Source: Desulfobacterales bacterium
GTDB taxonomy: Bacteria > Desulfobacterota > Desulfobacteria > Desulfobacterales > JAHEIW01
NCBI GenBank assembly: GCA_030066985.1
Contig: JASJAN010000006.1
Coordinates: 108,241-172,240, forward strand
DNA: 64,000 nucleotides
Direction: 5' to 3'
Shown: positions 36,439-45,696 of the stretch, piece by piece
Numbering within the stretch: position 1 is the stretch's first letter
Layout of the letters: every line of letters begins with the position of its first letter
Notes under the pieces: generated by a model
The model's database searches: none
What the model saw: only the letters and a program-made list of their open reading frames with translations
Told to the model about the DNA's origin: nothing
Translations under genes and position numbers: made by a program

Positions 36439-37572
36439 ATGGATGCATTACTAGCGCTTGAGGATGGCCGCACATTTGCCTGCCGCTCCTTTACCGGTCC
36501 CGGGGAAGCAAGCGGTGAAGTCGTATTTAACACCAGCATGACCGGCTACCAGGAGATCCTCACCGACCCCTCTTACAGCGGGCAAATGGTGGTCATGACC
36601 TATCCGCTGATTGGAAATTACGGGGTCAACCCCGATGATATTGAATCCGACCGCATACAGGTCGCTGCTTTTATCATTAAAGAGTATCAAGCCTATCCCA
36701 GCAATTATCGCTTAACGGCAAGTTTGGCGGATTATCTTATCGACCAGGGCATCATGGGAATTGAAGGTTTGGACACACGGGCCATTACGCGGCATATTCG
36801 CAATGCCGGTGCCATGCGTGCCGTAATCTCAACAGATGTGCTTACACCGGCTACTTTAGTGGAAAAAGCAAATGACATACCCCAGATGACGGGGTTAAAT
36901 CTGGCAAAAGAGGTGACCACCCCGCAGCCCTATTACTGGGATAACGGTCTTCCGCAACATTTCGATCTCAACCAGCACCCGCTGGATCAGACGGCCTGGC
37001 AGCATCACGGGTCGAAACGTTCGGTGGTAGCATTTGATTTTGGAATCAAATTCAATATATTGCGACAACTTGAGCAGGCCGGTTTTGAGCTGATCGTGGT
37101 GCCATCTTCGACAACTGCTGAAACGATTCAAGCCATGGCGCCCGATGGCATTTTTCTGTCAAACGGTCCGGGAGATCCCGAGCCGGTTGGCGACGCCATC
37201 AAAACCATCCGATCACTATTGGATTATCGACCCATTTTTGGCATTTGTCTCGGCCACCAGCTCCTTGGGCTGGCCATAGGCGGGTCTACTTTTAAGTTGA
37301 AATTCGGTCATCGGGGTGCTAATCAACCGGTCAAAAATTTCCGAACAGGGAAGGTCGAAATTACATCCCAGAACCATGGATTTGCCGTTGATACCGAATC
37401 ACTCCAGGAAAATGATGTTGAAATTACCCATATAAATCTCAATGATAACACCCTGGAGGGTTTTCGGCACCGCAAATATCCGGTCTTCTCGGTGCAATAC
37501 CATCCTGAAGCATCTCCAGGTCCGCACGATGCACGTTATCTTTTTGATGAGTTCAAGGAACTGATGCGTTAG
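36439..37572 (+). CDS. carA: Carbamoyl-phosphate synthase small (glutaminase) subunit
   Basis: 377 residues. It splits glutamine and channels ammonia to CarB for pyrimidine and arginine synthesis. The N-terminal CPSase domain has FNTSMTGYQEILTDPSYSGQ and AFIIKEYQAYPSNYR; the class I amidotransferase domain has the catalytic GICLGHQLLGLAIGG (Cys), and HPEASPGPHDARYLF supplies the His and Glu. No Shine-Dalgarno sequence is visible before the ATG at 36439; instead the upstream 40 bases are ACGAAACACCAA-like repeats, which may have displaced the native leader. Next gene, carB, is 233 bases downstream across a repeat element. Confidence 0.96.
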   Translation: MDALLALEDGRTFACRSFTGPGEASGEVVFNTSMTGYQEILTDPSYSGQMVVMTYPLIGNYGVNPDDIESDRIQVAAFIIKEYQAYPSNYRLTASLADYLIDQGIMGIEGLDTRAITRHIRNAGAMRAVISTDVLTPATLVEKANDIPQMTGLNLAKEVTTPQPYYWDNGLPQHFDLNQHPLDQTAWQHHGSKRSVVAFDFGIKFNILRQLEQAGFELIVVPSSTTAETIQAMAPDGIFLSNGPGDPEPVGDAIKTIRSLLDYRPIFGICLGHQLLGLAIGGSTFKLKFGHRGANQPVKNFRTGKVEITSQNHGFAVDTESLQENDVEITHINLNDNTLEGFRHRKYPVFSVQYHPEASPGPHDARYLFDEFKELMR

Positions 37573-37592
37573 CAAGTGGCCTCTGGCCACTG

Positions 37593-37733
37593 GCGTCAGT
37601 GTTTCCGCCGAAGGCGGATCAGGTGTCAGCAGACAAAAGGCGAACATCAGAACATAACAAAAGCGCTGCTATCGCAAGGTTGATGAGATCTAAAGGTCCG
37701 CTACTGGTCATCGAAGGCCTGACACCTGAAACC
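37593..37733. repeat. CAGGTGTCAG / CTGACACCTGAAACC element, copy B, between carA and carB
   Basis: Left end CAGTGTTTCCGCCGAAGGCGG (37597 on; palindrome TCCGCCGAAGGCGGA at 37604-37618) then ATCAGGTGTCAG; right end GGCCTGACACCTGAAACC (37717-37733). It splits carA from carB, which are usually adjacent. Confidence 0.65.
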
Positions 37734-37805
37734 TTTTGCTTGCCAATGACTAAAAGGAAATAGAAGTAGCCCGTACATAAAAACCTGTAAAACCGAAAAC
37801 AGGAA

Positions 37806-40800
37806 ATGCCCAAACGAACAGACATTCATCGGATTTTAATCATCGGTGCCGGACCGATCATCATTAGCCAGGCATGTGAATTTGATTATTCCGGGACCCA
37901 GGCCTGCAAGGCCCTCAAAGAGGAGGGCTTTGAAGTCATTTTGGTCAACTCCAATCCCGCCACTATTATGACCGACCCGGAAACGGCTGATCGAACCTAT
38001 ATCGAACCGGTCACGCCCGAAGCGGTGTCCCTGATCGTTGAGCGGGAAAAGCCGGATGCATTGCTGCCGACCCTTGGCGGCCAGACCGGTTTGAACACGG
38101 CCATCGAAGTTGCCCAGAGGGGGGTTCTGGAAAAATTCGGCGTTGAAATGATCGGTGCCTCCACGCCGGCCATCAAAAAAGCCGAAGACCGTGATCTTTT
38201 TCGCAAGGCGATGACCAACATTGGATTGCGAATACCCAAGAGTGGAATTGCTGAAAACATGGACGCGGTCCGCAAAATTGCCGATCAGATCGGATTTCCT
38301 ATTATTGTGCGCCCCAGTTTCACCCTCGGCGGCACCGGCGGCGGTGTGGCCTATAATGGCGATGATCTTTTCCAGCTTTCAAGGGCCGGCTTGGATGCCA
38401 GCCTGATCGGTCAGGTGATGCTCGAAGAATCGGTGATGGGCTGGAAAGAATATGAACTGGAGGTCATGCGCGACAAACAGGACAATGTGGTCATTGTCTG
38501 TTCGATTGAGAACGTGGATCCGATGGGGATCCACACCGGCGACAGCATCACGGTGGCCCCGGCCCAGACCCTCAGTGACAAGGAATACCAGATGATGCGC
38601 AACGGGGCCATTGCCATCATGCGTGAGATCGGGGTCGACACCGGCGGTTCAAACGTTCAGTTTGCCATTAATCCCGAAGATGGTGAGATGGTGGTAATTG
38701 AAATGAACCCCAGGGTGTCGCGCAGCTCTGCGCTGGCATCCAAGGCCACCGGTTTTCCGATTGCCAAGATTGCCGCCAAGCTGGCGGTGGGCTATACGCT
38801 GGATGAAATCGCCAACGACATTACCGGTGAAACCCTGGCCTCTTTTGAACCCACCCTGGACTACTGTGTGGTCAAAGTGCCGCGCTGGACATTTGAAAAA
38901 TTTCCCGAAACACCGGATTTTCTGACCACATCCATGAAATCGGTCGGCGAAACCATGGCCATCGGCAGGACCTTTAAAGAAGCCCTGCAAAAGGGGTTGC
39001 GCTCTCTTGAAATCGGCCGTTACGGTCTGGGAGCGGATGGCAAAGGCCCGGCCCGGGAAGCGGACGACAAAAACTGGCTGCCATCCCAATCTGAAATCCA
39101 GCAAAAACTAACCTCACCCAACTCGCAACGCATATTTTATCTGCGCTATGCCCTTTTAATGGGGATTCCGGTGCGCACGATTTATAGAATGACCGGGATC
39201 GACCCCTGGTTTATTCATCAGCTGGCACAGATTGTTGACCTGGAGCAGCAAATTCAAACCGCCGGTTCGGCGCTGTCGGATGTGCTGCTAAAGCAGGCCA
39301 AAGAGTGGGGCTTTTCAGACGTTCAGCTGGCACACCTGATGGGTCTTACCGAATCAGACATTAAAAAAAGGCGCACCGATCTGAATTTGAGACCGGTTTA
39401 CAAACTGGTGGACACCTGTGCGGCCGAATTCAAAGCAGCCACTCCCTATTATTACTCTACCTATGAGTTGGAAAACGAGGCCCGGGTTTCGGATCGCAAA
39501 AAGGTCATGATTCTCGGTGGCGGCCCCAACCGCATCGGTCAGGGAATTGAATTTGACTATTGCTGCGTACATGCATCTTTTGCGCTACGCGAAGAAGGTG
39601 TCGAAAGCATTATGGTCAACAGCAATCCCGAGACCGTCAGCACCGATTATGATACGTCCGACAAATTGTACTTTGAACCCCTGACCCAGGAAGACGTGCT
39701 CCACATCGTGGAAAGCGAAAGCCCAATGGGGGTTATTGTTCAATTTGGCGGTCAGACGCCGCTGAATCTGTCGGTGGGGTTGCATGCTGCCGGGGTTCCG
39801 ATCCTGGGAACGCAGCCCGACAGCATCGATCGTGCCGAAGACCGCAAGCTGTTTCAGGCCATGCTCAACAAACTTGGTTTGATACAACCGGCCAACGGTA
39901 CGGCGCTAAACGTTGATGATGCCTTGAAGGTGGCTGAAACCATCGGTTATCCGGTGGTGGTGCGCCCCTCCTATGTGCTCGGCGGGCGAGCCATGAAAAT
40001 TGTCTACGATCGGGCCGGACTTGAAAATTTTACCCGTCTGGCGATATTAGCCTCACCGGGTTACCCGGTACTGATTGATAAATTTGTCGAAGATGCGTTT
40101 GAATTCGATGTGGATGCCATATCAGACGGGCAGACGACTATTATCGGCGGCATCATGGAGCATATCGAGGAAGCCGGCGTGCATTCCGGTGACTCGGCCT
40201 GTGTGCTGCCGCCGGTTAATATTAAGCCGCAGTTCCTCGACCAGATCACCCAGGCCACCAAAGCCATGGCCAGCGAACTAAAAGTAGTGGGTCTGATGAA
40301 TGTCCAATACGCCCTGAAAGATGATCAGCTGTATGTGTTGGAAGTCAACCCAAGGGCATCCCGCACGATCCCGTTTGTCAGTAAGGCCACCGGTGTGCCC
40401 CTGGCCAAATTGGCGACCAAAGTAATGCTGGGTCGCTCTTTAGCGGATCTGGGATTGACCTCTGAAATCGTTCCCGCGCACCTGTCGGTTAAAGAGGCTG
40501 TGCTGCCTTTTGATCGCTTTCCGGATGTGGATATTCTACTGGGTCCGGAAATGAAATCCACCGGGGAGGTCATGGGAATCGGTTTGGATTTCGGATCTGC
40601 TTATGCCAAAGCGCAGCTGGGTGCCGGCCAGAATTTGCCGACCAGCGGCACGGTATTTATCAGCGTGATCGACGCTGACAAAAAAACCGTATTGCCTGTG
40701 GCCGCCAAATATCGGGATGCCGGATTTGATATTATGGCCACCCATGGAACATCTCAATTTTTGGTTGATCACGGGATTCCCAATAAGGCCGTCAACAAAG

Positions 40801-41045
40801 TATCCGTCGGCCGCCCGCATGTGGTGGATGCCATCAAAAATTCAGAGATCCAGCTGATCATCAATACCTCCGTCGGCGGTGAAACCCGGCGGGACGGCTA
40901 TACTATCCGGCGCAATGCCCTGCGCTATAAAATCCCATATGCCACCACCACCGCCGGTGGCATGGCGATCTTCAGGGCCATTGAAACACTGCGCCAAAAG
41001 AAAATGGCTGTCAAAACGATCCAGGAATATAATAGTGAAACTTGA
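37806..41045 (+). CDS. carB: Carbamoyl-phosphate synthase large subunit
   Basis: 1079 residues, normal length. It makes carbamoyl phosphate from bicarbonate, ATP and ammonia from CarA. Two homologous ATP-grasp halves are clear: [20 protein letters not shown] with [17 protein letters not shown], and [20 protein letters not shown] with [16 protein letters not shown]. The C-terminal MGS-type allosteric domain (from about 935) ends with the signature [25 protein letters not shown] precedes the ATG. The last codons (SET-stop) already belong to a GAAACTTGAAA repeat arm that flanks the next small gene. Confidence 0.97.
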   Translation: MPKRTDIHRILIIGAGPIIISQACEFDYSGTQACKALKEEGFEVILVNSNPATIMTDPETADRTYIEPVTPEAVSLIVEREKPDALLPTLGGQTGLNTAIEVAQRGVLEKFGVEMIGASTPAIKKAEDRDLFRKAMTNIGLRIPKSGIAENMDAVRKIADQIGFPIIVRPSFTLGGTGGGVAYNGDDLFQLSRAGLDASLIGQVMLEESVMGWKEYELEVMRDKQDNVVIVCSIENVDPMGIHTGDSITVAPAQTLSDKEYQMMRNGAIAIMREIGVDTGGSNVQFAINPEDGEMVVIEMNPRVSRSSALASKATGFPIAKIAAKLAVGYTLDEIANDITGETLASFEPTLDYCVVKVPRWTFEKFPETPDFLTTSMKSVGETMAIGRTFKEALQKGLRSLEIGRYGLGADGKGPAREADDKNWLPSQSEIQQKLTSPNSQRIFYLRYALLMGIPVRTIYRMTGIDPWFIHQLAQIVDLEQQIQTAGSALSDVLLKQAKEWGFSDVQLAHLMGLTESDIKKRRTDLNLRPVYKLVDTCAAEFKAATPYYYSTYELENEARVSDRKKVMILGGGPNRIGQGIEFDYCCVHASFALREEGVESIMVNSNPETVSTDYDTSDKLYFEPLTQEDVLHIVESESPMGVIVQFGGQTPLNLSVGLHAAGVPILGTQPDSIDRAEDRKLFQAMLNKLGLIQPANGTALNVDDALKVAETIGYPVVVRPSYVLGGRAMKIVYDRAGLENFTRLAILASPGYPVLIDKFVEDAFEFDVDAISDGQTTIIGGIMEHIEEAGVHSGDSACVLPPVNIKPQFLDQITQATKAMASELKVVGLMNVQYALKDDQLYVLEVNPRASRTIPFVSKATGVPLAKLATKVMLGRSLADLGLTSEIVPAHLSVKEAVLPFDRFPDVDILLGPEMKSTGEVMGIGLDFGSAYAKAQLGAGQNLPTSGTVFISVIDADKKTVLPVAAKYRDAGFDIMATHGTSQFLVDHGIPNKAVNKVSVGRPHVVDAIKNSEIQLIINTSVGGETRRDGYTIRRNALRYKIPYATTTAGGMAIFRAIETLRQKKMAVKTIQEYNSET

Positions 41046-41070
41046 AACTCGATACTCGAAACTTGAAATT
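41037..41070. repeat. GAAACTTGAAA inverted-repeat arm, left
   Basis: GAAACTTGAAACTC, a degenerate spacer and CGAAACTTGAAATT. It overlaps the carB stop codon. Its complement lies at 41454-41480, on the other side of the four-helix-bundle gene. Confidence 0.75.
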
Positions 41071-41080
41071 GGGGCTATCG

Positions 41081-41443
41081 ATGAAAGAAATATATGATCT
41101 GGATGTATATAATTTGGCTGAGACACTTTCAGATTTAATATGGTACGCATTTGACGAATGGTCTGAAAAAGTTAAAAAAACGATTGGGTACCAGATTATT
41201 AAATCAGCAGATAGTATTGCAGCCAATCTTGCTGAGGGGTATGGGCGATATATGCCTGCTGAAAGAAAGCGGTTTTATTACTATTCAAGAGGCTCTTTTG
41301 AAAAAACAAAGGCGTGGCTGCGAAAACTCATTCGAAGGAAAGTCATATCCGGTAAAACTATTGAAGAATACTCAGGAATTATAGATGAATTGGGCCCTAA
41401 GCTGAATGCTTTTATCAGGAGCACTAAAATAAATGACAGTTGA
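41081..41443 (+). CDS. Four-helix-bundle protein of the 23S rRNA intervening-sequence (S23) family
   Basis: 120 residues. Recognised by KSADSIAANLAEGYGRYMPA-type sequence followed by RFYYYSRGSFEKTKAWLRKL, hallmark of this small all-helical family, first known from insertions in 23S rRNA genes and similar to the Avd accessory proteins of diversity-generating retroelements. Function is not established. The frame opens at a TTG at 41042, but that part lies in a repeat arm, so the ATG at 41081 is used. It stands between carB and purF and overlaps the purF start by 11 bases. Both sides carry complementary GAAACTTGAAA arms, suggesting it arrived as a unit. Confidence 0.88.
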   Translation: MKEIYDLDVYNLAETLSDLIWYAFDEWSEKVKKTIGYQIIKSADSIAANLAEGYGRYMPAERKRFYYYSRGSFEKTKAWLRKLIRRKVISGKTIEEYSGIIDELGPKLNAFIRSTKINDS

Positions 41444-42887
41444 AGAAACATCTAGTTTCAAATTTCAAGTTTCAAGTTTCAGCGATGACAAGCCCCGGGA
41501 GGCTTGCGGTATATTTGGTATCTATGAACATCCGGAAGCTGCGGCGCTGACCTACTTTGGCCTCTATGCCTTGCAGCACCGGGGCCAGGAAAGTGCCGGC
41601 ATCGCTGTTGCCAAAGACATGCAGATTTCCGAGCATAAAGGCATGGGCCTGGTATCTGATGTCTTCGACATGGACCACCTGGCGCATTTGGATGGTGGCA
41701 GTGCCGTGGGCCACGTGCGCTATTCAACCACCGGCAGTTCTATTTTGACCAACGCCCAGCCTTTTCGGGTGCGGCATCGCAAAAAATCCTATGCAGTGGC
41801 CCACAACGGCAATTTTACCAATGCGCATTTGCTCAAAAACGAACTCGAAGCCGCTGGTTCCATTTTTCAATCCACTATGGACAGTGAAATCTTTTTGCAC
41901 CTTTTTGTTAAAAACCTGAAGTCCGGATTTGAACAGGCATTGGTTGAAACCGTCTCGCGGCTTGAGGGCGCCTATTCCATTATTATGCTGACCAGCAAAG
42001 GCGAGGTGATCGGAATAAAAGATCCTCACGGGTTTCGCCCGCTGTGTCTGGGTAAACTTAACGGTAATTATGTTCTGGCATCTGAAACCTGCGCCTTTGA
42101 TCTGGTTGAAGCTGAATATATCCGTGAAATCGAACCCGGTGAAATCGTCATCATCGGCGAAGACGGCATCAAGAGCATTCAGCAGCCGACCCCGCCCAAT
42201 CGGGCGTTTTGCATCTTCGAGTTTATCTACTTTGCACGGCCGGACAGCACCATATACGGTCAAAACGTCTATTCAACCCGCAAGGCGCACGGGCGCTGTC
42301 TGGCCCGGGAGGCGCCGGTGGACGCGGATTTGGTGATGCCATTTCCTGATTCCGGGACCTATGCGGCCTTGGGGTATTCGGAAGAATCCGGCATTCCTTT
42401 TGAGATGGGAATGATCCGTAATCACTATGTCGGCCGAACTTTTATCCAGCCTACCCAGAGTATGCGGGATTTCGGCGTGCGCATTAAGCTCAATCCGGTA
42501 AAGGCGCTTCTCAAGGGCAAAAATCTGATCATTATTGAAGATTCCATTATCAGAGGCACCACGATTAAAACTCGGGTAAAATCGTTGCGGAAGTTAGGCG
42601 TGCGGCAGGTGCACATGCGGGTGGCCGGACCGCCGCACCGTTTTCCTTGTCATTACGGTATCGATTTTTCAACCCGCGGGGAACTCATCGCAGCCCGAAA
42701 ATCGGTTGACGAACTCAAAGATTATCTGGGTCTTGATTCGCTTCACTACCTGAGCATCGAGGGCCTGTTAAACTCCACCGGTTTTGAAAATCCTAAACAG
42801 CATTTTTGCAGAGCCTGCTTCGATGGGTGCTATCCGGTCAGTTTCGATGAAATGGTATCAAAGCATTGTCTGGAGACAGGTGGTTAG
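41433..42887 (+). CDS. purF: Amidophosphoribosyltransferase
   Basis: 484 residues. First step of purine synthesis: glutamine plus PRPP gives phosphoribosylamine. The nucleophile is Cys25 in EACGIFGIYEH, so 24 residues must be removed as a propeptide. ALQHRGQESAGIAV and VGHVRYSTTGSS follow in the amidotransferase domain; the PRPP loop is IIIEDSIIRGTTIKTRVKSL. C-terminal cysteines (CRACFDGCYPVSF) resemble the 4Fe-4S-binding group of PurF. The propeptide part SSFKFQVSSF is read from the AGTTTCAAATTTCAAG repeat arm. AGGAGCAC lies upstream of the ATG at 41433, inside the preceding gene, so translation is likely coupled. Confidence 0.96.
   Translation: MTVEETSSFKFQVSSFSDDKPREACGIFGIYEHPEAAALTYFGLYALQHRGQESAGIAVAKDMQISEHKGMGLVSDVFDMDHLAHLDGGSAVGHVRYSTTGSSILTNAQPFRVRHRKKSYAVAHNGNFTNAHLLKNELEAAGSIFQSTMDSEIFLHLFVKNLKSGFEQALVETVSRLEGAYSIIMLTSKGEVIGIKDPHGFRPLCLGKLNGNYVLASETCAFDLVEAEYIREIEPGEIVIIGEDGIKSIQQPTPPNRAFCIFEFIYFARPDSTIYGQNVYSTRKAHGRCLAREAPVDADLVMPFPDSGTYAALGYSEESGIPFEMGMIRNHYVGRTFIQPTQSMRDFGVRIKLNPVKALLKGKNLIIIEDSIIRGTTIKTRVKSLRKLGVRQVHMRVAGPPHRFPCHYGIDFSTRGELIAARKSVDELKDYLGLDSLHYLSIEGLLNSTGFENPKQHFCRACFDGCYPVSFDEMVSKHCLETGG
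41454..41480. repeat. GAAACTTGAAA inverted-repeat arm, right (inside purF)
   Basis: AGTTTCAAATTTCAAGTTTC and further TTTC; complementary to 41037-41070. It is translated in frame as part of the PurF propeptide. Confidence 0.75.
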
Positions 42888-42949
42888 TCGACCAATCAAC
42901 AGGTTTCATAGAATTAAACAACTTCATTCAATGGGCCTTAATAAGTAAT

Positions 42950-43070
42950 AGGTTTCGGGTGTCAGGGCGCTGGATGTCACTTTATAATCCGGAATTTCAC
43001 CGGAACATATTCTACTCATAGGCTTTGAGGCAAAAGGTTAGGCCCTTCGGGCCAAAGACTGACACCTAAT
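42950..43070. repeat. AGGTTTCGGGTGTCAGG / CTGACACCTAAT element, copy C
   Basis: Left end AGGTTTCGGGTGTCAGG (42950-42966), right end GACTGACACCTAAT (43057-43070), with a small GGCCC-TTC-GGGCC hairpin at 43041-43053. The rest of the gap from 42888 to 43235 holds nothing else recognised; a poly-G/A tract near 43170 precedes the next gene's leader. Confidence 0.6.
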
Positions 43071-43235
43071 GTACTTTAATCAGAAGTCCGCCAAAGGTAA
43101 CAGTCTGAACGGCTAAATAGAAAATACATAGTTATTACAAATAATTAGAAATTCCTCCTTGCCCTTTCAGGGGGGGCGGTATAAAATAATAGAGTTAAGC
43201 CCATTTTAACATCGCCCGCCCGGCTGGAGGAGTGC

Positions 43236-43745
43236 ATGCTTGAATCTCGCTACCTGAAGGATAATATTGAAAATATCCAAAAACTGCTGGCCATCCCGGC
43301 CCTCAGAAATTTTGAAACCAAAAGCCTGGGAAAACTGCTGCGACTCAGCAAAATCCGTGAATATGAAGATGGTGAGCGAATTATCAAAGAAGGCGATCGG
43401 GATCCCTGGCTCTATTTTTTGCTGTCCGGCAAAATCAAGATCACCAAGGAAGGGCTTGAAATCGGCAGCATGGATAAAAAGGGTGAAATCTTTGGTGAAA
43501 TGCGAGTTATCGATAGCATGAACCGCTCGGCGTCGGTATATGCCGTCGGCAAAACGGTCTGTCTGGCCGTTGACACATCCGCCAAGAAAAGATTATCGCT
43601 CAGCAGCAGCTCGGATGAGAAGCTGGACTTTTTGCTGTTACTTTACCGCATTTTTGCAGAATTTATGTCCATCCGTTTGCGTGCCACAAATGAAGAGCTG
43701 ATTATGGCCAAAAAGAAAGTCAAAAGACTGATACAACAATTATGA
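43236..43745 (+). CDS. Cyclic-nucleotide-binding domain protein coupled to a radical SAM enzyme
   Basis: 169 residues: a short helical N-terminus, a cNMP beta-roll (about 30-130), and a C-terminal helix ending in basic residues (MAKKKVKRLIQQL). No DNA-binding domain. Its phosphate-binding cassette is well kept: GEIFGEMRVIDSMNRSASVY, with Glu and Arg in the positions that hold a cyclic nucleotide, so real ligand binding is plausible. GGAGGAGTGC precedes the ATG. Its stop overlaps the next start in an ATGA, so the two proteins are made together. It may be a regulatory subunit for the radical SAM protein (inference). Confidence 0.85.
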   Translation: MLESRYLKDNIENIQKLLAIPALRNFETKSLGKLLRLSKIREYEDGERIIKEGDRDPWLYFLLSGKIKITKEGLEIGSMDKKGEIFGEMRVIDSMNRSASVYAVGKTVCLAVDTSAKKRLSLSSSSDEKLDFLLLLYRIFAEFMSIRLRATNEELIMAKKKVKRLIQQL

Positions 43746-44749
43746 GTGTTAGAAAAACTGTCGCCTTTACGAAAGATTCCGCCAATCTTTTTTTTCATAT
43801 TCTCACCGATTGCAACCTTAACTGCCGGCACTGCTACATCAACCCTGAACAGCACGGCAAGAACCGTGTGCCTCTAAAATCCATCAAAGCCTGGCTGGAT
43901 GTATTTTCCGATGGCGGCCCAGCCCCCAATCTTATTTTTTTGGGTGGTGAACCGACCCTGCATCCGGATCTGGCCGCCGCCGTTAAATATGCGCGCACCC
44001 GGGGTTTTGCTTCCATTACCATTGATACCAACGGATTTCTGTTTCACGATATCCTCGCCAAGGTTAGCCCGCAGGAGGTCGATTTTTTCAGCTTCAGCCT
44101 GGATGGTGCCACCCGCCAAACCAACGATGCGCTGCGGGGTAAAGGATCTTATGACGCCTGCATCAACGGCATCCAAAAGACGGTCTCTGCCGGTTTTGCT
44201 ACCAGCCTGATTTATACCGTCAGCCGGGCCAATATTTCTGAATTGGAATCGATGCCGGCACTGTTAAGTGATCTGGGAATCGACCGCTTTTTTATTCAGG
44301 TTATCGGGTTGCGCGGCAAGGCCACCCAATCAGGTCAAACAGGCACTTTGCAGATGTCGCGATCTGAATGGCTGCAAACGATTCCGCCCCTGGCTCAAAA
44401 GGTTGCCGCGGGGGGGATTGCGGTCAGTTACCCCAAAGTCTACCTGGATCCTGAAGAACCATTCGAATGCGCCGGTCGCGTGGCACAAAATTATTTCATC
44501 TTCCCCAACGGTCGGGTCTATCAATGCCCATTGTGTGAAGATCTGCCAATTCACAGCCTGGAATTAAAAGACAATCGATTGGTCCCCACCCCCAAGCTCA
44601 ACGAAAGCCATTTGTTTGAACTGAACATCCCGGAGGGCTGCGTGATGAACAAACTGATTCAGCCTGACAATATCAGCTATACGGTCGGTGGTGTGCCGGA
44701 ATATCAGATTGGGTGTTGCCTCTTAAAGGAGGAGTTAATAGCACAATAG
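43742..44749 (+). CDS. Radical SAM protein with C-terminal SPASM-like cysteines
   Basis: 335 residues. The radical SAM cluster site is CNLNCRHC (CX3CX2C) near residues 24-31, followed by LGGEPTLHPD, SFSLDGATRQTNDALRGKGS and the usual partial TIM barrel. The C-terminal third has further cysteines (FECAGR, YQCPLCED, GCVMNK, GCCLLKEE) that could bind an auxiliary Fe-S cluster, as in peptide- or protein-modifying SPASM enzymes. FIFPNGRVYQCPLCED is typical of that domain. No small precursor peptide gene is evident nearby. Substrate unknown. Translationally coupled to the cNMP-domain gene upstream. Confidence 0.88.
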   Translation: MSVRKTVAFTKDSANLFFHILTDCNLNCRHCYINPEQHGKNRVPLKSIKAWLDVFSDGGPAPNLIFLGGEPTLHPDLAAAVKYARTRGFASITIDTNGFLFHDILAKVSPQEVDFFSFSLDGATRQTNDALRGKGSYDACINGIQKTVSAGFATSLIYTVSRANISELESMPALLSDLGIDRFFIQVIGLRGKATQSGQTGTLQMSRSEWLQTIPPLAQKVAAGGIAVSYPKVYLDPEEPFECAGRVAQNYFIFPNGRVYQCPLCEDLPIHSLELKDNRLVPTPKLNESHLFELNIPEGCVMNKLIQPDNISYTVGGVPEYQIGCCLLKEELIAQ

Positions 44750-44800
44750 GTAGTAGAAGCTTGTTAGCTGTCAATGAGGCTTTTGGGATATATTTATTCT

Positions 44801-44940
44801 TTAGGTGTCAGGTGTCAGGCCTACGGTGGCCGGTTTTGAATCCTTGCAACTCAGTAGCAATGACGATCGCATGTTTTCATTGTTTTCTGATTTCTGTCTT
44901 ATGTTCCCTGACACCTGACACCTGACACCTGACACCTGAA
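44801..44940. repeat. GGTGTCA element, copy D, with heptamer tandem repeat
   Basis: Left end TTAGGTGTCAGGTGTCAGG (44801-44819). Right end contains four perfect tandem copies of CCTGACA (44907-44934) then CCTGAA. The arms pair. About 140 bp without coding capacity. Confidence 0.7.
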
Positions 44941-45017
44941 CACTAAAAAAGTTGCATGACCCCCAATCTTTGACAGCATATATATGAGATTGTAGTAGTC
45001 AAAATGATTGAACGAAC

Positions 45018-45299
45018 ATGCCCACCATACGTCAGAAAATAATCGCGCTCTTATGTGAGGAGGAGTTGAGTGCCCGGGAGATTTCAGCGGAAGTGGGAAT
45101 CGCTGAAAAAGAAGTGGCTGAACACTTGGCGCATATTGCCCGTTCTGTCTCGTCAAGGGGTCAGCAGGTCGTCATCACACCGGCCACATGTCTGGTATGC
45201 GGCTATGAATTTGAGAATCGTAGGCGCTTCACGCGCCCCGGGCGCTGCCCGCAGTGCAAAAAATCTCATCTTCAAAGCCCGCGATTTCGTATCTGTTAA
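45018..45299 (+). CDS. Small predicted transcription regulator: helix-turn-helix fused to zinc ribbon
   Basis: 93 residues. Residues 1-50 form a winged-HTH-like unit (IRQKIIALLCEEELSAREIS, AEVGIAEKEVAEHLAHI). The second half has CLVCGYEF and RCPQCKKSHL, two CxxC pairs of a zinc ribbon. This arrangement matches the family of HTH/Zn-ribbon predicted regulators (COG3357). The ATG at 45018 has no strong ribosome site. Target genes unknown; the radical SAM pair lies upstream on the same strand, separated by a repeat. Confidence 0.82.
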   Translation: MPTIRQKIIALLCEEELSAREISAEVGIAEKEVAEHLAHIARSVSSRGQQVVITPATCLVCGYEFENRRRFTRPGRCPQCKKSHLQSPRFRIC

Positions 45300-45696
45300 A
45301 TTACTTGCAACTACACCCAGCTGCGTTGCCATTGAGTATTAGAATCAAATTCTTCTGTGCTCGGTATAGCAAATTAAAATAAAATTTTGCTTTGGAATAA
45401 ATCCAGATATCCTCAAGCATATAAACAATTGGCGGTCACAATATATAGTGTCTGCCATATTTTAGTGATTAATCAATGCAGCAAAGATTAGAATTGCCAA
45501 ATCAAAGTTTTTCACGAGTATCAGAAGAATAGCATCATAGCCGAAATCTAAAAATCAGCTATTTTTCACATTGCGTTAACCAATCTTAAAATATGGGATA
45601 AAAACTGGAGTCTCCCAGGTGACTAAATTATCAAAAGACGTACCCAATATTCCCGTAAAGTGTTTTAGGTTATGTGGAGATCAGACTTTTTCATAG
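45300..45696. other. AT-rich intergenic region without recognised features
   Basis: About 400 bases between a plus-strand and a minus-strand gene that converge. I see no clear terminator, repeat or reading frame. Confidence 0.45.

Noticed and set aside
41042..41080. TTG start for the four-helix-bundle gene
   Set aside because: The extra 13 codons are read from the repeat arm and show no family similarity; the ATG at 41081 gives the normal length.
41724..42263. 179-residue open frame on the minus strand
   Set aside because: Antisense to purF with no ribosome site or motif.
44801..44940. CRISPR-like array because of tandem CCTGACA units
   Set aside because: Units are 7 bases and directly adjacent, without spacers; it is a repeat element arm, and no cas gene is present.
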